A stretch of 19,124 nucleotides of DNA, taken from positions 1 through 19,124 of the forward strand of contig DATNFP010000138.1 of NCBI GenBank assembly GCA_035606335.1, given 5' to 3'. This document shows positions 12,802-19,124 of this stretch, piece by piece. How positions within the stretch are numbered: position 1 is the first letter of the stretch; each line of letters opens with the position of its first letter. This stretch comes from DATNFP01 sp035606335. Lineage in GTDB: Bacteria > Bacteroidota > Bacteroidia > Chitinophagales > Chitinophagaceae. Below the pieces are notes generated by a model. It did not search any database, was not told the DNA's origin, and was given only the letters and a program-made list of their open reading frames with translations. Both the position numbers and the translations under genes were made by a program.

Positions 12802-15800
12802 ATGTCTTATTCTCCTAAGAATAAAATCCGCATTGTAACTGCGGCCTCCCTGTTCGATGGTCATGATGCTGCTATTAATATTATGCGCCGTGTTATGCAG
12901 TCCAGCGGGGCTGAAGTGATTCATCTTGGTCACGACCGTAGCGTACAGGAAGTAGTGGATTGTGCCATTCAGGAGGATGCCAATTCCATTGCTATCACTT
13001 CTTACCAGGGCGGTCACATGGAATATTTTAAGTACATGTACGATCTTTTAAAACAGCGTGGGTGTGGGCATATTAAAATATTTGGTGGCGGTGGTGGTGT
13101 GATATTGCCTGTTGAGATAGAAGAGCTGGAAAAATATGGTATTACCCGTATCTATTCTCCCGATGATGGTCGCGCTATGGGATTGCAGGGTATGATAGAT
13201 GATGTGATAAAACAAAGCGATTATCCGGTTGGTAATCATCTCAATGGCGAAGTGGGCCATCTTATAGAAAAAGATGCAAAATCGATAGCCCGCCTTATAT
13301 CTGCGGCTGAAAACTATCACGACGAGACCGAGACAAAAGCCATGCTGAAAAAGGTGCATGAGCAGGCTGCTCTGTCTAAGACTCCCGTGATCGGTATCAC
13401 AGGTACTGGTGGTGCAGGTAAAAGCTCGCTGGTAGATGAAATTGTACGACGGTTTTTATTAGATTTTAAGAACAAGCATATAGGCATTATCTCCGTTGAT
13501 CCTACAAAGAAGAAAACGGGAGGAGCACTTCTTGGCGACCGCATTCGTATGAATGCCATCCGCAACAGCCGTGTGTATATGCGTTCAATGGCTACCCGCC
13601 AGAGCAATCTTGCTGTTTCTAAATATGTGATAGATGCAGTAAATATTTTAAAAGCTGCAAAGTATGATCTTGTAATCCTTGAAACTTCCGGCATCGGCCA
13701 GAGCGACACACAGATCACAGATTACGGAGATCTGAGCATGTATGTAATGACACCTGAATATGGTGCCGCTACACAGCTCGAAAAAATAGACATGCTCGAC
13801 TTTGCGGATATTGTTGTCATCAATAAGTTTGACAAGCGTGGCGCCATGGATGCAATCCGTGATGTGAAAAAACAATATCAGCGCAATCATAAGTTATTTG
13901 ATAGGAAACAGGATGATATGCCGGTGTTTGGCACAATAGCTTCCCAATTCAACGACCCGGGCACTAATACAATGTATAAGTCGCTGATGGACCTGCTTGT
14001 GAAGAAAACGGGAGCAAATCTTGAATCTCATTTCCATATCAGTAACGAGATGAGTGAAAAGATATATATTATTCCTCCTGCCCGTACTCGCTACCTGAGC
14101 GAAATATCAGAAAACAATCGCAAGTATGACAAGTGGGCTAAAGACCAGTCAGCAGTAGCACAAAAATTGTTTGGCATTCAAAAAACAATAGAAACGCTGA
14201 AGGCAAGCGACATAGAAGATAAAGACAGGCTCATCAAAACGCTGCAGGAAGTTTATGAAAGAAATGCACTCGACCTTGATCCGAAAAATAAACATCTGCT
14301 CGATCACTGGCAGGAAAAAATAAACCAATATCTCGGAGAATATTACACATTCAAAGTGCGTAATAAAGAAGTCCGGATCAAAACACATACTGAATCTCTT
14401 TCCCATACTCAGGTTCCAAAAGTTGCAGTGCCAAAATTTGAGGCCTGGGGCGAAATATTACAATGGGCCTTTGCAGAAAATTTTCCCGGTGAATTTCCTT
14501 ATGCTGCCGGTATCTATCCCTTTAAGCGTGAAGGCGAAGACCCTACGCGTATGTTTGCAGGAGAAGGTGGCCCTGAACGTACTAACAAACGTTTTCACTA
14601 TGTGTCATTAGGCATGCCTGCTAAACGTTTGAGCACCGCATTTGATAGTGTAACATTATATGGCCAGGACCCGGATCATCGTCCTGATATATATGGTAAG
14701 ATCGGCAATTCCGGTGTAAGCGTGTGCTGTCTTGATGATGCTAAAAAATTATACAGCGGCTTCAACCTCGCAGACCCAAAGACCTCTGTATCAATGACCA
14801 TCAATGGTCCTGCTCCCACTATCACCGCCTTCTTTATGAATGCTGCAATAGATCAGCAATGCGAATTATACATAAAGGAACATGGACTTGAAGAAGAAGT
14901 AAATAAAAAAATAGAAGCCATCTACCAGGAGAAAGGAGCTAAAAGACCAACTTATGATCCGTCTACGTTTGGTGGTGGCGTAGCAGGTTCTTTGCCTGAG
15001 GGCAATGATGGCCTCGGTTTAATGTTGCTCGGCGTAACCGGCGACCAGGTATTACCTCACGATGTGTACGAAAAGATAAAGGTACAAACACTGCAATCTG
15101 TTCGCGGTACAGTTCAGGCAGATATTCTGAAAGAAGATCAGGCACAGAATACATGCATATTCTCTACAGAATTTTCATTGCGGGTAATGGGCGATGTGCA
15201 GCAATATTTTATAGATCAGAAAGTCCGCAATTTTTATTCTGTATCCATAAGTGGCTATCATATCGCAGAAGCAGGAGCTAATCCTTTATCTCAATTGGCA
15301 TTTACGCTAAGTAATGGTTTCACATTCGTGGAATACTATTTGAGCCGTGGCATGCATATAGATGATTTTGCTCCAAATCTTTCATTCTTTTTCTCGAATG
15401 GTATTGACCCTGAGTATAGTGTAATAGGCCGTGTGGCACGCCGCATATGGGCTAAAGCCATGAAGCTGAAATATGGTGGTAACGAGCGTTCGCAAATGCT
15501 CAAGTATCACATCCAGACATCAGGCCGCTCTTTGCACGCGCAGGAAATTGATTTTAACGATATTCGTACCACATTACAGGCGTTATACGCTATATATGAT
15601 AACTGTAATTCGCTCCATACCAATGCTTACGACGAAGCTATTACAACACCAACTGAAGAAAGTGTTCGCCGTGCGATGGCAATACAATTGATTATCAACA
15701 AAGAGTTGGGCCTTGCCAAAAATGAAAATCCATTACAAGGCTCTTTCATTATAGAAGAATTAACCGACCTGGTGGAAGAAGCAGTCTTATCTGAATTTGA

Positions 15801-16203
15801 TCGTATCACAGAACGTGGCGGTGTGCTTGGTGCAATGGAAACCATGTATCAGCGTAGTAAGATACAGGAAGAAAGCCTCTATTACGAAACACTGAAACAT
15901 ACCGGTGAATTCCCGATCATAGGCGTAAATACCTTTTTAAGCTCCAAGGGTTCACCCACCATCGTTCCGCGTGAAGTGATCCGCTCAACAGAAGAAGAAA
16001 AAGAGTTCCAGATACAGACAGTGCAGAATTTGTGGAAGCGCAGTGGCGAAAAAGGACAGGAAAAGCTACACAACCTCCAACAGATAGCTATCCACAATAA
16101 AAACGTATTTGAAGAACTGATGGAAACGGTAAAATATTGCTCACTTGGCCAGATCACAACTGCGCTGTTCGAAGTAGGCGGTCAGTATAGAAGAAATATG
16201 TAA
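12802..16203 (+). CDS. icmF: Fused isobutyryl-CoA mutase IcmF (B12 domain, MeaB-like GTPase, mutase)
   Basis: An adenosylcobalamin-dependent radical mutase that carries its own GTPase chaperone; it interconverts isobutyryl- and n-butyryl-CoA and related branched acyl-CoAs. The 1133-aa chain holds all three modules. The B12-binding domain (about 8-140) has base-off DGH with His21 and the GGGGG loop (95-99). The MeaB-like G domain (about 190-410) has P-loop GTGGAGKS (201-208), switch ETSGIGQSD (294-302) and NKFD (341-344). After a helical linker comes the mutase TIM barrel (about 545-1133), with GEDPTRMFAGEGGPERTNKRFH, SMTINGPAPTITAFFMN and SGYHIAEAGA (catalytic His820). Gln782 stands where methylmalonyl-CoA mutase has its carboxylate-binding Arg, so this is not a methylmalonyl-CoA mutase. 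Tyr572 occupies the residue that is Phe in characterised isobutyryl enzymes. The ATG follows an AT-rich leader. Confidence 0.93.
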   Translation: MSYSPKNKIRIVTAASLFDGHDAAINIMRRVMQSSGAEVIHLGHDRSVQEVVDCAIQEDANSIAITSYQGGHMEYFKYMYDLLKQRGCGHIKIFGGGGGVILPVEIEELEKYGITRIYSPDDGRAMGLQGMIDDVIKQSDYPVGNHLNGEVGHLIEKDAKSIARLISAAENYHDETETKAMLKKVHEQAALSKTPVIGITGTGGAGKSSLVDEIVRRFLLDFKNKHIGIISVDPTKKKTGGALLGDRIRMNAIRNSRVYMRSMATRQSNLAVSKYVIDAVNILKAAKYDLVILETSGIGQSDTQITDYGDLSMYVMTPEYGAATQLEKIDMLDFADIVVINKFDKRGAMDAIRDVKKQYQRNHKLFDRKQDDMPVFGTIASQFNDPGTNTMYKSLMDLLVKKTGANLESHFHISNEMSEKIYIIPPARTRYLSEISENNRKYDKWAKDQSAVAQKLFGIQKTIETLKASDIEDKDRLIKTLQEVYERNALDLDPKNKHLLDHWQEKINQYLGEYYTFKVRNKEVRIKTHTESLSHTQVPKVAVPKFEAWGEILQWAFAENFPGEFPYAAGIYPFKREGEDPTRMFAGEGGPERTNKRFHYVSLGMPAKRLSTAFDSVTLYGQDPDHRPDIYGKIGNSGVSVCCLDDAKKLYSGFNLADPKTSVSMTINGPAPTITAFFMNAAIDQQCELYIKEHGLEEEVNKKIEAIYQEKGAKRPTYDPSTFGGGVAGSLPEGNDGLGLMLLGVTGDQVLPHDVYEKIKVQTLQSVRGTVQADILKEDQAQNTCIFSTEFSLRVMGDVQQYFIDQKVRNFYSVSISGYHIAEAGANPLSQLAFTLSNGFTFVEYYLSRGMHIDDFAPNLSFFFSNGIDPEYSVIGRVARRIWAKAMKLKYGGNERSQMLKYHIQTSGRSLHAQEIDFNDIRTTLQALYAIYDNCNSLHTNAYDEAITTPTEESVRRAMAIQLIINKELGLAKNENPLQGSFIIEELTDLVEEAVLSEFDRITERGGVLGAMETMYQRSKIQEESLYYETLKHTGEFPIIGVNTFLSSKGSPTIVPREVIRSTEEEKEFQIQTVQNLWKRSGEKGQEKLHNLQQIAIHNKNVFEELMETVKYCSLGQITTALFEVGGQYRRNM

Positions 16204-16227
16204 TTAAAATATTTTAGTAGGTACCCG

Positions 16228-16255
16228 GCGCCTTATGAAAGTAAGGCGCTTTTTT
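16228..16255 (+). terminator. Intrinsic terminator of icmF
   Basis: GCGCCTTA (16228-16235) pairs with TAAGGCGC (16242-16249) around TGAAAG, followed by T6 (16250-16255). It lies 24 bases after the icmF stop and makes icmF a single-gene unit. Confidence 0.88.
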
Positions 16256-16344
16256 GTTCTGATACTGCAATTAATACTAATTTATAATCCTTTATATTAT
16301 TTTGCTGTATGCACGGTATAATTTTTTTGTACAGCTAATACCAC

Positions 16345-19124
16345 ATGCGAAAAGTTTTAAAAATCTTTCTGTACATATTAGGGGGCATTTTCGTCTTGCT
16401 CATTGGCGTAATCATCTGGCTTAACACTCCTTATGGTAAAAACTTCGTACGCCAAAGGGTAGTAGCATTTTTAAGAGGTAAGTTAAAGACCGAAGTATAT
16501 ATAAATGAGCTTGGCTATGGCCTTCCTAAATATGTGGTACTAAAAGGTGTATTATTCAAAGACCAGGCAAAAGATACTTTATTAGCTGTCCGTGAGCTGA
16601 AAATAGACCTGGACATGCTGAAATTAATCCACAAACAAGTAGATGTGCAACAATTACTGCTCGATAGTGTATATGCCCATGTGTATAGAAATGCCCCTGA
16701 TACTAACTTTAATTTTTCCTACATCATCACAGCATTTACCGGGAAAAAAGATACTACCAAAAAGAAAGACACTTCTTCGTCATCAATGTCAATAGATCTG
16801 AACAGGGTGGTTTTTAAGGATATTCATATCAGGTTCAATGACTATACTGGAGGTATGCAGCTCGGCCTTGATCTGCAATCTTTAGATCTGAAGATGAAAA
16901 AGCTTGATCTTGATAAAATGCTCTTTCATATAAGAGATCTGTCAATAGCCGGATTGCAAACCACTTATGAGCAGGATACATCATTACTTCCACCTAAAAA
17001 AGATACTACCAAAACCCAAAGTAAACTACAGCTCATTGCCGATAACATAAGCCTGCAACACATAAGTGTACAATACAACGACAATCTGAATAAATTTTTG
17101 TTTGCGCTGAATATGGCAGGGCTAAATGTGCAGCTGAATAATTTTGACCTCAACAGCCACATAGTTGATATAAAAAAGTTTGCGCTCGACACAACTACTA
17201 TAAAAATAGTAATGGGCAAAAACACAAAACCTCCTGCACCAGTGGATAGTATTGTAAAGATAGATACTACACAAGGCTGGCGGGTTTTAGCCTCAAACCT
17301 GAAACTCGCAGGTGTCAATTTTGCAATGGATAATGAGAACTCACCACGCCAGTCGTCCGGCATGGACTATTCTCATCTGAATGTGCAGGATCTTGTACTG
17401 AATGCTGAAGATGTTTTATATAGCAGCGATACTATATCAGGCAACCTAAAACATCTTAGCGTAAAGGAACAAAGTAGTCTTGATGTAAAAGAATTACGAA
17501 CCAATTTCCTCTACTGCCAGCAGGGAGCTGCTTTACGCAACTTGTACCTGCTTACTTCCAATACCGTGTTACAGGATTATTTAGAAGTAAAATATCCTTC
17601 GCTTGATGCCCTGAAAACTCGTATGCAATCAATGCAGCTTCGTGTAAACCTGAAAAAAAGCGTCATAGGATTAAAAGATGTATTGGTATTTGTTCCCTCA
17701 CTGCAAAAGCAAGAGCTGTTCAGGAAATATAGCAATGGTCATCTGCAACTTGAAGCTACTCTGCAAGGTTTCCTTAATTCGCTCAACATCAATCATTTCT
17801 ATCTCGCCGGAATGGACAACACAGAAGTGTTGCTCAACGGACGATTGAGTGGCCTGCCAGACGCAAATAAGCTAAACTACAATCTGCATATCGCAAGGCT
17901 CCAGTCTTCAAGAAGTGATATCACTGCTCTATTACCACCTAAAACACTGACACAGATCCGCCTGCCTGATAAATTTGGCATTAGCGGCCAGCTTGCTGGA
18001 ACAGAAAAAGATTACAACACCAACTTATTAATGATAAGCACCGATGGTGCTGCCTACATGAAAGGATATGTATTCATGTCACCAGGCAAAAACAGGGAGC
18101 GTTATAATCTGTTTGTAAATACACAAAAGTTAAACCTCGGTCACATATTAGAAAAAGACTCGCTCATGGGACCTGTTACAGCCAACTTCAAGGTTGTCGG
18201 TCATAGCTTCGATATAAATACCATGACGGCATCACTTACCGGCAGTATTCAATCGGCAATGCTGAAAGGATATAATTACAATCAGGTAGTCGTTGATGGA
18301 AAAATCGCAAACAAAATAGGAGATATAAATCTTACGTCAGCCGATACAAATATCCGCATTACACTTAACTCACATGCTGATTTAAGTGGAAAATATCCTG
18401 CTGTAAAAGCAGATCTGAAAATTGATAGCGTCAATCTGCAAGCTTTGAAATTGTATAGTTCCGAATTCAGGATGAGAGGTATCATTCATCTGGATTTCCC
18501 GGTGCTCGATCCGGATTACCCTCAAGGCTCGTTTGTTTTTTACAAGCCAACAATCACAGCAAATGGCAAAAGATATTTTCTGGATAGTATGTATATCATT
18601 GCACAATCCAGTGCAGACAGCGGCCAGAATATAAAAGCAGACTTCGATGTAATGCAGGCTACTATCACAGGAAAAACGCCACTCACTAAAGTAGGCGATA
18701 TTATACAAGATCATATCAACAGGCATTACTCCTTCCCGGTTAGAGACAGCGCCAAAAAAGTTCTTGCATTAGCAAAAAAACAAAAACAGACTACTTTAGA
18801 TTCCTTGCATCCCAAAAATCTTCCTTCGGATTACAATCTTAATGTGGTGGCCAATGTAGAAGACAAGCCATTATTGCATAGTATTCTACCCGGCCTCACT
18901 TCATTCGACTCTATTCATATCGACGCCAGCCTTTCCCGCCCTCTGCTTACACTAAATGCAACCATGCCTGAAATAGTATATGGCAAAACAACGATCGAAA
19001 ATGGTGAGGTGCATGTAAAAGGAAACGATTCTGCATTCACCTACCAGCTCACTGTCGATAGAATTGCACAAAATGAACTGCAGCTATGGTATGCAAATAT
19101 CCATGGCAATCTTGATCAGAATAC
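16345..19124 (+). CDS. TamB/AsmA-like envelope protein, partial (3' end outside window)
   Basis: An uninterrupted frame of 926 codons runs from the ATG at 16345 off the right edge. It starts with an N-terminal membrane anchor (residues about 5-26, basic before it), then NTPYGKNFVRQRVVAFLRGKL and a long series of short beta segments such as LPKYVVLKGVLFKDQAKDTLLAVRELKIDLDM. This is the layout of Bacteroidota TamB-like (DUF490/AsmA-clan) proteins: one inner-membrane helix and a long periplasmic beta-groove bridging toward the outer membrane, involved in barrel assembly or phospholipid transport. Lys/Asp/Thr-rich polar linkers occur at residues about 133-150 and 217-226. The conserved C-terminal DUF490 domain would lie beyond the window. 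The 89 bases before it hold no convincing -33/-7 pair. Confidence 0.85.
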   Translation, partial: MRKVLKIFLYILGGIFVLLIGVIIWLNTPYGKNFVRQRVVAFLRGKLKTEVYINELGYGLPKYVVLKGVLFKDQAKDTLLAVRELKIDLDMLKLIHKQVDVQQLLLDSVYAHVYRNAPDTNFNFSYIITAFTGKKDTTKKKDTSSSSMSIDLNRVVFKDIHIRFNDYTGGMQLGLDLQSLDLKMKKLDLDKMLFHIRDLSIAGLQTTYEQDTSLLPPKKDTTKTQSKLQLIADNISLQHISVQYNDNLNKFLFALNMAGLNVQLNNFDLNSHIVDIKKFALDTTTIKIVMGKNTKPPAPVDSIVKIDTTQGWRVLASNLKLAGVNFAMDNENSPRQSSGMDYSHLNVQDLVLNAEDVLYSSDTISGNLKHLSVKEQSSLDVKELRTNFLYCQQGAALRNLYLLTSNTVLQDYLEVKYPSLDALKTRMQSMQLRVNLKKSVIGLKDVLVFVPSLQKQELFRKYSNGHLQLEATLQGFLNSLNINHFYLAGMDNTEVLLNGRLSGLPDANKLNYNLHIARLQSSRSDITALLPPKTLTQIRLPDKFGISGQLAGTEKDYNTNLLMISTDGAAYMKGYVFMSPGKNRERYNLFVNTQKLNLGHILEKDSLMGPVTANFKVVGHSFDINTMTASLTGSIQSAMLKGYNYNQVVVDGKIANKIGDINLTSADTNIRITLNSHADLSGKYPAVKADLKIDSVNLQALKLYSSEFRMRGIIHLDFPVLDPDYPQGSFVFYKPTITANGKRYFLDSMYIIAQSSADSGQNIKADFDVMQATITGKTPLTKVGDIIQDHINRHYSFPVRDSAKKVLALAKKQKQTTLDSLHPKNLPSDYNLNVVANVEDKPLLHSILPGLTSFDSIHIDASLSRPLLTLNATMPEIVYGKTTIENGEVHVKGNDSAFTYQLTVDRIAQNELQLWYANIHGNLDQN

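Noticed and set aside
13048..13890. Several minus-strand ORFs inside icmF
   Set aside because: All lie opposite a long continuous coding frame with conserved motifs and have no family resemblance.
12802..16203. Methylmalonyl-CoA mutase large subunit
   Set aside because: The single chain contains B12, GTPase and mutase modules in IcmF order, and Gln replaces the Arg needed for the methylmalonyl carboxylate.
16965..17363. Minus-strand ORF of 132 codons inside the TamB-like gene
   Set aside because: It opposes the open TamB-like frame; its hydrophobic Ser/Phe-rich translation is a shadow of Lys/Asp-rich coding.

Overview
The window looks like core chromosome of a Bacteroidota bacterium, probably of the Chitinophagaceae type. 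Four signs point there. Several gene starts are preceded by the Bacteroidota promoter pattern (TTG, about 20 bases, TAnnTTTG), with little Shine-Dalgarno sequence. The coding sequence is AT-rich. The protein families are typical: outer membrane beta-barrels starting Q-x-GSILLYG, a Bacteroidota-type Crp/Fnr regulator, a large TamB-like protein and a fused IcmF mutase. There are no insertion sequences, phage genes, rRNAs, tRNAs or CRISPR arrays.

Layout. Bases 1-407 hold the tail of an unidentified + strand gene, a small uncertain ORF and a strong terminator. Bases 406-2892 (-) encode the primosomal helicase PriA, divergent from a Crp/Fnr-like regulator (3048-3620, +) that is followed by an SDR-family protein lacking the usual catalytic Tyr/Lys (3694-4437, +). 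clpX (4615-5865, +) is followed 25 bases later by a small protein with an N-terminal helical domain and six 11-residue amphipathic repeats. A minus-strand folate/dTMP operon (8236 to 6338) runs thyA, folA, then a short relative of the Bacteroidota SAM-methyltransferase-like proteins, overlapping folA by a GTGA junction. Divergent from it is a gamma-carbonic-anhydrase-like hexapeptide protein (8407-8919, +) whose promoter lies almost on its start codon.

Next come two tandem outer membrane barrel paralogs (9065-9766 and 9884-10615, +), each with its own promoter and terminator and a His/Asp-rich tail beyond the last strand. A convergent secreted protein of unknown role (10665-11942, -) and a further small barrel (12030-12659, +) follow. 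An AdoCbl-dependent fused acyl-CoA mutase, IcmF type (12802-16203, +), has an exact 20-bp tandem repeat directly after its predicted -7 box. The window ends inside a TamB/AsmA-like envelope protein gene (from 16345, +) that runs off the edge.

The clearest metabolic unit is ThyA plus DHFR: ThyA makes dihydrofolate while forming dTMP and DHFR regenerates tetrahydrofolate. IcmF belongs to branched-chain/short-chain acyl-CoA metabolism. The barrels and TamB-like protein serve the outer envelope. No complete new defence or mobile system is visible. The points most worth a second look are the IcmF tandem operator-like repeat, the 11-mer repeat protein next to clpX, the SDR without its YxxxK, the shortened methyltransferase-like gene, and the dyads between priA and the regulator.
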